Below, one piece after another: positions 28,212 through 37,506 of a stretch of 56,207 nt of DNA. The translations under genes and the position numbers were made by a program. The stretch is from a virus: positions 1 through 56,207 of IMG/VR virus record IMGVR_UViG_3300042691_012334; one strand, written 5' to 3'. Under the pieces are notes generated by a model that ran no database searches, was not told the DNA's origin, and worked only from the letters and a program-made list of their open reading frames with translations. The stretch's first letter is position 1, and each line of letters begins with the position of its first letter.

Positions 28212-31200
28212 AGAACTTGCCGACTACTTCTGAGAAGGCTACACCAGTTCTAACAGCAATAAAGTTAAGTTGAATGAAGTTAATTGAACGGGCTGGCTTG
28301 ATATAGATATCACCGATAAACTCGTTTCTATCAATAACTTCTGGTGTATTGTTTGTTCCGTCACAAACAACCAAGAAGTCAGTGATACCACGACGACCCT
28401 GAACGTCACGAAGATATGGCACTACAAGATTCTTGAACTGTGATCTTGTAAAGTCATCATTGAATTCAAATAGTGTAAACTTAGATGCTGTAGCAATGGC
28501 TTTCTCAAGAACAATGAACAATCTACGAACATTAATTCTATCAAATGCTGATGGTTTTGCTAGAAGAGTCTTATCACCGAATAGAACTGTTCCCTGACCT
28601 GGGAATGTGACAACAGGATTGACACCAGCCTTATATAGTGAATCTCTTTCAGACTTACGTGGATTGAATGCAAGTTTAATTGAATTCTTAATCTGACCAC
28701 GATTGAAACCAGCAGGAGACCACCATGGATCATTTGTTGAGTCTGTTCTTACACAGAGACCAGCAATATCACCATTTAATGGAATCCAACGATAAACGTC
28801 ATTATAGCGATCATACATATACTTGTATCCAGAATCTAGAACAGCGTATGATGTGCTACGTAGATTATCTCTAAATGAAATAATTGAGTCTACTTCGTTG
28901 CCAATATTTGAAACAACATTACCTTTTTGTGGTGAAATGAAGACAACACAATCTTTACGAATTTCTGCAATATTATCAATAAGATAATTACCTAACTGGA
29001 AGTTATTTGACTTACCGGTTAGAATTAGAGAAATATCAATATCTTCTGCTGATTTGAACTTGTCATAAGCAGTTGTTAGACGACCTAATGGAATATTGGC
29101 TTCATCTGCACCATCACGACCTAGATTGAAGTTGTATGCAACAACGTCAAGTGTTGAGCTTGTTAGATTTTCTGCTGTATTTGATGTTGCACCAGAAATA
29201 TCATTGACTGCCCAAACATACTGTGACTGGTCATTAATTACATTCTTCCAGTAATTTGTTGCACCATCAACTGTTTTTGCGTCTGTTGCTCTTGAAATTT
29301 CACGATAAACTTCAAGAATTGTTCCTGGTACACCTGTAAACTTACCACCTTCATCAACAACAACCACATGCATTTCGTCTGAATTAACAGCATTATTACC
29401 GAAACCAATCTGATAATCAGAAAGACCAACACTTCTATCGACTAGATCAAAGAACTCCCAATATCTTGAAACAGATGTATTTGAAGAGAAATCTGTGGAA
29501 AGTTTAAACTGATCTTCAAAGTTTAGTGTTAGAGTAGCAGTGCCAGTAAAGCTTTGTGTAACACCTAGTGTAGCTGAACCATTTGCTACTGTAATATCGG
29601 TATTGACAACAAATGCTGTTGAGTTTACAATTCTTGTAATAGCTGCATTTGCTGCTACGTTCATTACTTCAGAATCTGATGAACTAAGAACTAGATCACC
29701 TACCATTAGATTAGCAGTTGTACCAGTTGCAAGACTAACGAGAGTAGTGTCATTAGCTGATGTATTTACAGATACAGTTAAATTAACAACATTATTTGTT
29801 GATACTGAGCTTACATTTGTAATCTTAATATACTGAACACCAATTAATGTGTTACCAACTTCTAATTTGTCAGTAACATTCATAGCATTACCGACTAAAT
29901 TAGCCTTTGTTGTAGCATTAGCAGTAGCAGATGTTGTTACTGTAACTTTTGAAAGTGTATGCCCTGTTTCTGATGAACCGGCTGTTATGTTTAATGCAGA
30001 ACCACCAGATGTAGCAGCAAGTTGTAGTGCTGTTGAATTCGCACCTACAACGTAATATGTAGTACCATTTGCTAAACCACTAACAACAGTATTACCTGCG
30101 GCAACAATATACTTAACAACATCACCATTTGCAAAACTATGTGCTGCTGATGTTGTGATAAATTCGGTTGTACCATTAACACCAGATGATGCATTGAATG
30201 TTGAATTTGAATAAGAAATATTACCAACAGTATTAAATACAATAGCACCTGTATTTGAGTTTGTGTTTACTGTAAGTGTAGCATTATTACTGGCAAGATT
30301 TACAGTTTCTGAATAACCTGTTGAATTGGCGCAAACAGAAATTTTTAGTGAATTTCCAATTTCACCTGGGAATCTTGCAACGAATTTTACATCTTCGTCA
30401 TCAAATGATTTTGTTGTAAAATGATCTTCATTCTTGACAATCTGTCCAGCTAGATTAGCAACTGTTGCAGTATTAACAACTGCTGAGAAAGCTGTATTTG
30501 ATAAAAGCTGAAGAGTTGATTTTACAGACTGTCTAAAGAATGTATGACCTGATTCAACTGTTGAAGATGCTGTCACATCGATTGCAGCACCACCAAGAGT
30601 GGATGCTACTTTAAATGCGGTTGAATTGGCAGAAACAACAAAATAATGTTCATTATTTGTTAAGCCTGTCAAAGCTGTGTTTCCGGCAGAAACAACATAT
30701 TTAATAATATCGTTATTAGTAAACCCATGTGCTGAAGTTGTTGTAATAAAATCATTAGTATCAACACCGGTATTGGCATTGAATGTAGCACTTCCGCTTG
30801 CAGCAACTGTAAGATCACTGTTTGTTGAGAATGTAAATGCAGTAGAATTTACGATGCTTGAAATTCTTGCGCCATTAGTAACAACACCAGTATTTGAGAA
30901 AATAACATATAAATTAGACTGGAGATTTTCTGTGTTTCCAGATGCTAGATATACAGTAGCATCAGCATAAGAAGTATTTCCCTTAATTACAACATCAACC
31001 TGTGGTGAAACACCTGTTGTATTAGCGGCACGAGAAACATAAAGTCTGTTACCATAGCTTAGAAATGAAGCTGCTGTAAACCATGTCTCTGGGTTTAGAT
31101 TTGTTGGTCTAGCAAAACGATCAATTAGAATTGTCTCGCTGTCAACAAGAACTCTTTGATCAATAGGACCCCAACGAAAAACACCTGCTAATGCACCCTC

Positions 31201-31278
31201 TGTAGTGGATACGGCAGGAACTATAGTCGTAAGGTCAATTTCTGTTACATTTACACCGGGACTGACTTGAAATGGCAT
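28210..31278 (-). CDS. 18: Tail sheath protein gp18, enlarged
   Basis: 1022 residues against 659 in T4. The conserved ends are present: MPFQVSPGVNVTEIDLTTIVPAVSTTEGALAGVFRWGP at the start, and GKTLLAKPSAFDRINVRRLFIVLEKAI...FNDDFTRSQFKNLVVPYLRDVQGRRG and INFIQLNFIAVRTGVAFSEV at the end. The extra length is in the exposed middle, residues about 100-600. This is rich in N, S, T and V and holds two copies of an HGF-x-NGD module also found in the giant fibre. The sheath contracts to drive the tube; the insertion probably projects from its surface. Confidence 0.93.
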   Translation of the reverse strand: MPFQVSPGVNVTEIDLTTIVPAVSTTEGALAGVFRWGPIDQRVLVDSETILIDRFARPTNLNPETWFTAASFLSYGNRLYVSRAANTTGVSPQVDVVIKGNTSYADATVYLASGNTENLQSNLYVIFSNTGVVTNGARISSIVNSTAFTFSTNSDLTVAASGSATFNANTGVDTNDFITTTSAHGFTNNDIIKYVVSAGNTALTGLTNNEHYFVVSANSTAFKVASTLGGAAIDVTASSTVESGHTFFRQSVKSTLQLLSNTAFSAVVNTATVANLAGQIVKNEDHFTTKSFDDEDVKFVARFPGEIGNSLKISVCANSTGYSETVNLASNNATLTVNTNSNTGAIVFNTVGNISYSNSTFNASSGVNGTTEFITTSAAHSFANGDVVKYIVAAGNTVVSGLANGTTYYVVGANSTALQLAATSGGSALNITAGSSETGHTLSKVTVTTSATANATTKANLVGNAMNVTDKLEVGNTLIGVQYIKITNVSSVSTNNVVNLTVSVNTSANDTTLVSLATGTTANLMVGDLVLSSSDSEVMNVAANAAITRIVNSTAFVVNTDITVANGSATLGVTQSFTGTATLTLNFEDQFKLSTDFSSNTSVSRYWEFFDLVDRSVGLSDYQIGFGNNAVNSDEMHVVVVDEGGKFTGVPGTILEVYREISRATDAKTVDGATNYWKNVINDQSQYVWAVNDISGATSNTAENLTSSTLDVVAYNFNLGRDGADEANIPLGRLTTAYDKFKSAEDIDISLILTGKSNNFQLGNYLIDNIAEIRKDCVVFISPQKGNVVSNIGNEVDSIISFRDNLRSTSYAVLDSGYKYMYDRYNDVYRWIPLNGDIAGLCVRTDSTNDPWWSPAGFNRGQIKNSIKLAFNPRKSERDSLYKAGVNPVVTFPGQGTVLFGDKTLLAKPSAFDRINVRRLFIVLEKAIATASKFTLFEFNDDFTRSQFKNLVVPYLRDVQGRRGITDFLVVCDGTNNTPEVIDRNEFIGDIYIKPARSINFIQLNFIAVRTGVAFSEVVGKF
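29935..30200 (-). repeat. Sheath insertion module, copy 2
   Basis: About residues 360-446 of gp18. Key pattern: FITTSAAHSFANGDVVKY, then GLANGTTYYVVGANSTAL, then GGSALNITA and ETGHTL. It matches copy 1 and the fibre copy. Confidence 0.8.
30540..30790 (-). repeat. Sheath insertion module, copy 1
   Basis: About residues 163-246 of gp18. Key pattern: FITTTSAHGFTNNDIIKY, GLTNNEHYFVVSANSTAF, GGAAIDVTA, ESGHTF. Confidence 0.8.
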
Positions 31279-31325
31279 TGAAAATCTCCTATTATGAGGA
31301 ATAAAAAAACGTTAAATTCTTAATT

Positions 31326-31333
31326 TATTTATA
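31326..31333 (-). promoter_or_regulatory. T4-type late promoter before gp18
   Basis: TATAAATA on the minus strand, 48 bases before ATG 31278. Confidence 0.8.
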
Positions 31334-31345
31334 AAATAACATATT

Positions 31346-32956
31346 TTAATCAACTGCCATCCATCTATCGCCATTATCATCTATAGTAACATTTTCATCG
31401 AAGCCATCATCCATAAAACCAAAAGGTAACAATTCTTCAAACAATTCGTCTTCTGACTTATCTCTAAGTTGCATCAAAGTATTTATGTCAACAATATTTC
31501 TGAAATAATTTTGATCAGAAACCCAAGAAAATAACACAAGACACATAACCAGATCGTCATGACAACCGACCTCTGCCTCAAAACTATTATTTTTCTTGGA
31601 AAAAGTGTTCAATTCTGATATCGTATTATGATCGTTTATTATCAATTGGTTCTGTTCAATCAAAAGCTTAAGCATTGAACACCCAATCGATTTGACATTT
31701 TTAGTGGTTCTGATACCTCTATCTACTTGACTTTTAAATCCAGCAGATATTTTTTTACCCATTCTACCATTATTTTCTGTATACATTATATTTTCATATT
31801 CAAATTCATAATGTAAAGTATCGGCAACCTGACCGCCAATATCATTAATTTCTACTAAAACACTGGCATTATTGTATGTTTTTGCCATTGTATGTATTAT
31901 AGAGGCATAGTCAGCAGGAGTTGTCATATTATCTCTATATGCACATACCTGTATATACGGCATTTGAGATACGTCTATTATTTGAAATGCTGAATAATCT
32001 AGACCTTTACCTCTGGAAACATCGACCACGCATATATACACATGATTTTTTTCTGGTTTTATATATTGACTTAACCCATTGTTTTCATTCAATGGTGTCA
32101 TATAAACCAATTCTTTTAATTTCCAACCAGCAATAAGTGTGCCAGATGAACCTAAAAATTCTACAGCATATTCTTGGTCAAATTTTTCTTGATCGTTACC
32201 CATGGAAGCAAGCGTATCTTGTCTCCATTTTTCATCTCTACCAGGAACATCTTGCCACATAACCTTGATAGGTTTATAACCGTTTGTTCCTCTTTCAGCA
32301 TCCACCCACATTTTATGAAAATGATTTAACCCATTCGGTGTCGATACCAAAACTATCTTTGATGATATACCGGAAGAAATAGTTGGATAAACTGACGTGA
32401 AAAACTCATCCCAATTTTCAATAAACGCTGCCTCATCAATAAACAATAAATTAATCGAATAACCACGAATGGCGTCAGAAGATGTCGCTGTGGCAATAAC
32501 TCTTGAGTTATTTTCTAGAACAAATGAACCTTTGTTCCATTCTACGACACCCTGTTGAAGCCATTTTGGAAGATGTTGATACGCTAATTGAATACGACCA
32601 AGGATTTCTCTTGCTGTATCGCCTTTGTTAGCCAATAGAGCAACAGTTTTTTCTGGATGAAAAATGATATACCAAAGAATACCAGCAACAATAGCTGTGG
32701 TTTTACCTGCCTGACGAGCAGTTGCAACAATAGTAAATCTGTTTTCTGCTAGAGACATAACCATATCTTTTTGATATGGATACATTTTTATAGGTACTAA
32801 ACCTTTATCAACATTGACAATTTTAATATATTTTTCACCAAAATAAACAGGATTTGATGAACACTTTATATATTCTTGAACTAAATCAGGTGTCCATTCA
32901 ATAGTTTCATTTGATCTTTTTAAAAGTTGATTACCGTTATACCCCTTATCGTTCAT
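31346..32956 (-). CDS. 17: Terminase large subunit gp17
   Basis: 536 residues (T4 610). The ATPase carries Walker A ATARQAGKTT (78-87) and Walker B LLFIDEAAF (170-178), with LVSTPNGLNHFH as the coupling motif. The nuclease has CVVDVSRGKGLDYSAF (about 311-326) and GCHDDLVMCLVLF (about 465) with the acidic metal ligands. It cuts concatemers and pumps DNA through gp20. The start overlaps the gp16 end by 11 bases without a good ribosome site, so it is translationally coupled. Confidence 0.97.
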   Translation of the reverse strand: MNDKGYNGNQLLKRSNETIEWTPDLVQEYIKCSSNPVYFGEKYIKIVNVDKGLVPIKMYPYQKDMVMSLAENRFTIVATARQAGKTTAIVAGILWYIIFHPEKTVALLANKGDTAREILGRIQLAYQHLPKWLQQGVVEWNKGSFVLENNSRVIATATSSDAIRGYSINLLFIDEAAFIENWDEFFTSVYPTISSGISSKIVLVSTPNGLNHFHKMWVDAERGTNGYKPIKVMWQDVPGRDEKWRQDTLASMGNDQEKFDQEYAVEFLGSSGTLIAGWKLKELVYMTPLNENNGLSQYIKPEKNHVYICVVDVSRGKGLDYSAFQIIDVSQMPYIQVCAYRDNMTTPADYASIIHTMAKTYNNASVLVEINDIGGQVADTLHYEFEYENIMYTENNGRMGKKISAGFKSQVDRGIRTTKNVKSIGCSMLKLLIEQNQLIINDHNTISELNTFSKKNNSFEAEVGCHDDLVMCLVLFSWVSDQNYFRNIVDINTLMQLRDKSEDELFEELLPFGFMDDGFDENVTIDDNGDRWMAVD

Positions 32957-33362
32957 TTTTATTTAAACTTTGTATCATTTTTTGAAGTTCTGCGGTTGAA
33001 CCGACAAAAAGATTATTGTTAATTGTTTTTGCTTTTTCATTATGTGGTTCGTCTTTTAATTCTATTTCTCTAATTTGTTTTTGAAGTGTCAACAAATCTT
33101 TGTTTGCATCAACTATCGTTTTCATCAAATTAGATAAGACTTCAAATGCTCTTGGATGTTGAGATGATTCGGCTATCTTTGCCAATTTAATTAAAGATGT
33201 TTGGCCTACATCAATAACTTCGTAAAGATTTGCTCTTGCTTTTTCAAAGTCATTCTGTGCAGAATCGTCATGACCTTTAGCTTCTAATTGGTCAATAAAA
33301 CTAGTCACAGGCATCATATTCATTGCATTTGCAATAGGATCATTATTAGCTTCATCTGTCAT
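32946..33362 (-). CDS. 16: Terminase small subunit gp16
   Basis: 138 residues (T4 164). The helical core NDFEKARANLYEVIDVGQTSLIKLAKIAESSQHPRAFEVLSNLMKTIVDANKDLLTLQKQIREIE matches gp16, and the gene precedes gp17. gp16 oligomers regulate gp17 cutting and packaging initiation. Confidence 0.92.
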   Translation of the reverse strand: MTDEANNDPIANAMNMMPVTSFIDQLEAKGHDDSAQNDFEKARANLYEVIDVGQTSLIKLAKIAESSQHPRAFEVLSNLMKTIVDANKDLLTLQKQIREIELKDEPHNEKAKTINNNLFVGSTAELQKMIQSLNKNER

Positions 33363-33369
33363 TTTAATC

Positions 33370-34179
33370 TCAAATCAATTTGTTATTATCTACGATATAT
33401 CCAAAATCATCATCGACTTCTATTTCGTCTATTGAGATAGACAAACTTGCATTAGAAGTTGGTGTTCCGTTTGCCGTTAGACCTGGTGTTATTACAGTAT
33501 ACTCAAATGGATCATTATCATCAGATTTAGAACCAGCATAAAATACTGTATTTGCATATTTGATAATTGGACCTTTCTTCACAGGACCATATATGTAACC
33601 TTTTAGTGTGAAGTCTATAGTCCACACCAAAGCCCTTCTTTCAGCAAAATTGCCATCATAACTATCTTCTATACTTATATTATCCAAAACTACAGGAATA
33701 TCCATATTGATATTCATTTCAGGAATTAGTTTAACTGTAGTTGTCCAATCTGGTGTAAAGAAAGGAAGAATTTGTTCTGAGATTTTAGTTGCATCTTCCG
33801 CATTTTTCACATAGATGTACAATTTAAAATTAAAATTATATGGAACAGGATTGTATTGATACTTTAATTTTTTAGTTGTAGTTGAATCTTTAATAACAGT
33901 CCTGCCAATTGTATGTAATTTTCTTCCTCCATCATATGTTAAAGATGACATTTCAAATGACATGCGAGGAAGAAGAGAAGAATATGGTCTGTTTATTTCA
34001 GGATCACTATCAAATCTTGCTAATATTTTTTCTTTTGGAGCATATGATAGTGGTACTTTTAATAATGAAACAACATTACCATCTTTATCTTCACGAGTAA
34101 TTCTTACATCATTAAACAATGTTCCAAATAAAATTACATATTTTCTTATTGTAGAAAAGTACCATGTATGTCCGAACAT
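33370..34179 (-). CDS. 15: Tail completion / sheath stabiliser gp15
   Basis: 269 residues (T4 272). MFGHTWYFSTIRKYVILFGTLFNDVRITR is the characteristic start, and FNFKLYIYVKNAEDATKISEQILPFFTPD the middle. It caps the tail and joins it to the neck in T4. The start overlaps the gp14 stop by one base (taATG). Confidence 0.94.
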   Translation of the reverse strand: MFGHTWYFSTIRKYVILFGTLFNDVRITREDKDGNVVSLLKVPLSYAPKEKILARFDSDPEINRPYSSLLPRMSFEMSSLTYDGGRKLHTIGRTVIKDSTTTKKLKYQYNPVPYNFNFKLYIYVKNAEDATKISEQILPFFTPDWTTTVKLIPEMNINMDIPVVLDNISIEDSYDGNFAERRALVWTIDFTLKGYIYGPVKKGPIIKYANTVFYAGSKSDDNDPFEYTVITPGLTANGTPTSNASLSISIDEIEVDDDFGYIVDNNKLI

Positions 34180-34910
34180 TAATAAGTGCCTGTTTCTGAG
34201 AATGGGTCTTTTTCAGTGAAATCCAAATAGTTATCAGATTCTTGTTGTATTTTATCGTTGTCATTATTAATATCTATATTTGCCATATTGTATTTTTCTG
34301 ATACAATATAGTCATCATCTTCGTCTCGTAGATAAAATCCATCCTCTGTTTTGATAGCATAATCAAGAATATCAAGAGAATAGTTTTGTTGAAGTTTATC
34401 AATAGCTTCAATACCAGTTGAGAAACGTTCTGACGAGTATTCGAATAATTCACATGTTAATTCGAATGTTGGTAATGAACCTAATGGATAAAATATTGGT
34501 TTATTATTTACAAATTTAATTTGAAAACATTTATCATTGAGTGGGAAATAAATTAAGTCGCCTTCTCTTGGTCTATGAAGTGTCTCTTCTTCATACACAT
34601 CTACTTCTTCACTAAACACTCTTGATGCAATAGTAAAAGTAATCTGGTCTCTGATTTCCAAACCAAATTTAGACATGAAATTCTGATCGCCACCAAACCC
34701 GTCATAAGAATTAATATACATTTCTACTTCATATGCTGTATCAAAATAGTTCTCTGGATCAGCACCATATAATTGATCACGATTGTCTGATCTACGTGGA
34801 AGATAAAAAACATCATGACCATAAATTTTTATTGACTCGATAATTAAATTTTCGAGTAAATTTTGTTCTTGACTATTTTGAAAATTATTGAAGTAAAAAT
34901 TTGTAGCCAT
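34179..34910 (-). CDS. 14: Neck protein gp14
   Basis: 243 residues (T4 256). FYFNNFQNSQEQNLLENLIIESIKIYGHDVFYLPR is the family signature, with a GFGGDQNFMSKFGLEIRDQITFTI middle. With gp13 it forms the neck that joins the head to the tail. It starts two bases after gp13. Confidence 0.94.
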   Translation of the reverse strand: MATNFYFNNFQNSQEQNLLENLIIESIKIYGHDVFYLPRRSDNRDQLYGADPENYFDTAYEVEMYINSYDGFGGDQNFMSKFGLEIRDQITFTIASRVFSEEVDVYEEETLHRPREGDLIYFPLNDKCFQIKFVNNKPIFYPLGSLPTFELTCELFEYSSERFSTGIEAIDKLQQNYSLDILDYAIKTEDGFYLRDEDDDYIVSEKYNMANIDINNDNDKIQQESDNYLDFTEKDPFSETGTY

Positions 34911-34912
34911 TG

Positions 34913-35653
34913 TTAGCCAATCATGTCTGTAACAGGTAACGAATAACTACTTATCATTTCTTGTCTAAGTTTTTTAATTTCTGCTTCTGCCTCATCAAAA
35001 ATTTGTTGACCGTTGAAAGTCAAACCACCAGGAAGTTTCATATTATCAAACTTTTTAAGATTATTACCCCATTGACGTTTAATTAAAGCTGTGGCATATT
35101 CTAACAACCAACGATCATTCCATGCGTCTATATAGACATCTGGATCAATAACTTCATATGCTTCTATAAGAAGATAATTACCTTCATTAATTTTATCCCA
35201 ATCCATGTCAATGTATAATTTATCTGTGTGTCTATTATATCTTAGTGGTTGTTTTCCGACAAGAAGATATTCAAGAAACTGAATATGCTGAATGGCCATG
35301 TAATATGGAACCATTGAAACAGAAGTCAACGTATAAAGATCATTTAATGCAATTTGATATCTAATATTAAATAAATTATTTGTATTTAAAGTACCACCAA
35401 CATCAAAAATATTTACAACGCCAAGAATATTTTCAGGCATTGTGATGTATTTGTCAATTTTATTATTGGCTGTCACTTGATGTTTGTAATAAATCTTTTC
35501 TGAACCGTCAAAATGGTAATCCCAATAATACTTTAAAGCTTCATCAATACGATCATCTACTTGATCGTCGTCAACGTTAATTTCAATAACTGGTTTACCT
35601 AATGCTCTTAGGCAGTATTCTTTGAATGTGGCTCTTGTTGTTGGGTTTGCCAT
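34913..35653 (-). CDS. 13: Neck protein gp13
   Basis: 246 residues (T4 309, so it is shorter). RATFKEYCLRALGKPVIEINVDDDQVDDRIDEALKYYWDYHFDG and the C-terminal EAEAEIKKLRQEM match. It is the connector ring between portal and neck. AAAGG and the late promoter at 35673-35680 precede it, so it heads the 13-14-15-16-17 run. Confidence 0.94.
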   Translation of the reverse strand: MANPTTRATFKEYCLRALGKPVIEINVDDDQVDDRIDEALKYYWDYHFDGSEKIYYKHQVTANNKIDKYITMPENILGVVNIFDVGGTLNTNNLFNIRYQIALNDLYTLTSVSMVPYYMAIQHIQFLEYLLVGKQPLRYNRHTDKLYIDMDWDKINEGNYLLIEAYEVIDPDVYIDAWNDRWLLEYATALIKRQWGNNLKKFDNMKLPGGLTFNGQQIFDEAEAEIKKLRQEMISSYSLPVTDMIG

Positions 35654-35672
35654 AGGTAATTCCTTTTTTAAT

Positions 35673-35680
35673 TATTTATA
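35673..35680 (-). promoter_or_regulatory. T4-type late promoter before gp13
   Basis: TATAAATA on the minus strand, 20 bases before ATG 35653. Confidence 0.8.
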
Positions 35681-35682
35681 AA

Positions 35683-36561
35683 TTATTTAATTACCCAAAC
35701 TCTAACTTCACCACGTGCACCAACATAACCAGAACCGCCGCCACCACCGGGAATAATGCCTGTAGTTTGAGACCCGGTTCCTCCAAATATTGATGTTCCA
35801 ACAGAAGCACCGGGACGACTACCACCTGTTCCGCCATATATCGAGTTTCCACCTGTTGTTGCTCCTCCACCACCGCCGCCAAAAATAGAAGCACCAGTAG
35901 CACCACCACCACCAAAAGTTGAAGCTGACGTTCCTGTGCCTCCTAAAGGTGCACCTCCTTGGGTCGCTGCACCAGCTACATTACCATCTGAGAGAATTCC
36001 TCCACCACCTCCTGCTGTTGAGTTAGACCCACCACCCCCACCATACGCAACATATGTTGATGAAGAGTTTGCAACAAAACTTGTATTACCACCCTTACTG
36101 TTAACGCCTCCACCAGACCCAACGGTAACAGCGCATGTTGAAGCAAAGGAACTCAAGGAGGCAATGCCGATAAAACAAGCTCCACCCCCACCGCCATTAC
36201 CTGTTGTTGTGTTATCTCCACCACCACCACCTGCCCACATCATAATAAGTACTTGTTCATTACCAGTAAGACCTAATGTTGTATTAGCATTAGGATTGGT
36301 CCATGTTCCATTAGCAGTAAATATTTGTGTGTTAACAATAGCACCATAAATTGGTCCAGTGATAGTTGCTCCTGATAAGACTAATGAAGGAACAGAAACA
36401 ACAGAAGAATTTACAATAGAATTACCAACAGTAATTTGAGAAGTGTTTATTGAGACAGCACCTACTGATATAGTATTTGATAAAGTTACAGTATTAACTA
36501 CAACACTACCAGATATAGTTACGTTTGAAATATTTCCGTTTGAAACGTTTAAAGTTGACAT
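35683..36561 (-). CDS. Glycine-rich tail-fibre adhesin, copy 1, 292 aa
   Basis: An N-terminal anchor MSTLNVSNGNISNVTISG leads into repeats of ITVGNSIVNSS type, then IFTANGTWTNPN, which begins the glycine-rich domain. That domain has runs of four to six glycines separated by short loops (TASIFGG, SIYGGTGGS), and the protein ends GARGEVRVWVIK. The layout resembles the polyglycine-II helix sandwich of T-even-like receptor-binding adhesins (Salmonella phage S16 gp38 type), in which the loops between glycine runs bind the receptor. It is first of three tandem paralogues; the loops differ, the glycine scaffold does not. Confidence 0.78.
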   Translation of the reverse strand: MSTLNVSNGNISNVTISGSVVVNTVTLSNTISVGAVSINTSQITVGNSIVNSSVVSVPSLVLSGATITGPIYGAIVNTQIFTANGTWTNPNANTTLGLTGNEQVLIMMWAGGGGGDNTTTGNGGGGGACFIGIASLSSFASTCAVTVGSGGGVNSKGGNTSFVANSSSTYVAYGGGGGSNSTAGGGGGILSDGNVAGAATQGGAPLGGTGTSASTFGGGGATGASIFGGGGGGATTGGNSIYGGTGGSRPGASVGTSIFGGTGSQTTGIIPGGGGGSGYVGARGEVRVWVIK

Positions 36562-36564
36562 CTG

Positions 36565-37506
36565 TTATCCTACCTTATAAACCCAAACACGGACTTCTCC
36601 ACGAGCGCCAACAATATTTGTTGTATTACTTGAACCTCCACCACCAGGAGCCGATGCAGCAACTGTTGCGTTTGCACCCCTTCCTCCGAAAACTGAAGTA
36701 GCGACGGGCGTATTATTAGTTCCTCCCGCTCCTCCAAATATTGACGATCCTGCTGTTCCTGCGTCTCGGCTTCCTCCTCCACCTCCATATACAGATCTTC
36801 CCGCAGAAGTGTTTCCGCCAGAGCCGCCTCCACCGCCTCCAAAAGTAGAATCTGTAGAAGTAGAACCTCCTAATGGACTGCCTCCTGTACCAGCAGAAGA
36901 AGAACCTGCCGAAAACCATCCACCACCGCCGCCACCTAACTGCCCGCCGCCAGCGCCGCCGCCCCCATAAGCGGATATAGAAAAAGTAGAATTAGTCCAA
37001 AATAAAGAAGTTTGACCAGATGCACCACTAACGGCTCCACCAGAAGCAATATACACATTACACGTTGCGTCACATTCCGATGCTAGTTTATGTACTATTA
37101 CACAAGCACCGCCTCCTCCGCCAGTGTTAAAAGAAGTATTCCCTGCTCCACCACCACCCCAAATCATAATAGTAACAAGATCATTGGCAGTGGCACCAGC
37201 AGGTTTAGTCCATGTGTTCCAACCAGTAGTGGTAAATACTTGATAATCTAAAACTTTAGGCGATGTTGAATTAGAAGTTACACCATTAATTGTGATTGAG
37301 TTTGTAGTAAGAGCAGTAGCATTAATAACAGAATTAACAGTAGAATTTCCTACAAGTATCGCTGTTGAATTTATAACAACATTCGACCCAATACTTATTC
37401 TTGTAGTGTTTGCTGATATGACAATATTACTTGTTGCGTTTCCAACAGTAAGATTATTGGTTGAAACACTATCTGAAATTAATACGCCTGTATTTACTGT
37501 TGACAT
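36565..37506 (-). CDS. Glycine-rich tail-fibre adhesin, copy 2, 313 aa
   Basis: Paralogue of the preceding entry. It starts MSTVNTGVLISDSVSTNN and has the short GNATSNIVIS / GNSTVNSVI strands, then FTTTGWNTWTKPAG ahead of the glycine-rich domain (GGGGAGNTSF, GGGGGWFSAG, GGAGGTNNTP). The C-terminal GARGEVRVWVYKVG is nearly identical to copy 1. Loops are distinct, implying a different ligand or decay of one copy. A ribosome site (AAGG) precedes each paralogue, so each is separately translated. Confidence 0.78.
   Translation of the reverse strand: MSTVNTGVLISDSVSTNNLTVGNATSNIVISANTTRISIGSNVVINSTAILVGNSTVNSVINATALTTNSITINGVTSNSTSPKVLDYQVFTTTGWNTWTKPAGATANDLVTIMIWGGGGAGNTSFNTGGGGGACVIVHKLASECDATCNVYIASGGAVSGASGQTSLFWTNSTFSISAYGGGGAGGGQLGGGGGGWFSAGSSSAGTGGSPLGGSTSTDSTFGGGGGGSGGNTSAGRSVYGGGGGSRDAGTAGSSIFGGAGGTNNTPVATSVFGGRGANATVAASAPGGGGSSNTTNIVGARGEVRVWVYKVG

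Noticed and set aside
28210-31278. Sheath gene length due to a fusion of two genes
   Set aside because: The frame is continuous, both conserved sheath ends occur once, and the added middle is repetitive insertion rather than a second known protein.
35936-36349. Proline-rich plus-strand frame opposite the first glycine-rich adhesin
   Set aside because: Glycine codons (GGN) read in reverse give proline (CCN), so the frame is a reflection of the adhesin; no ribosome site or promoter.
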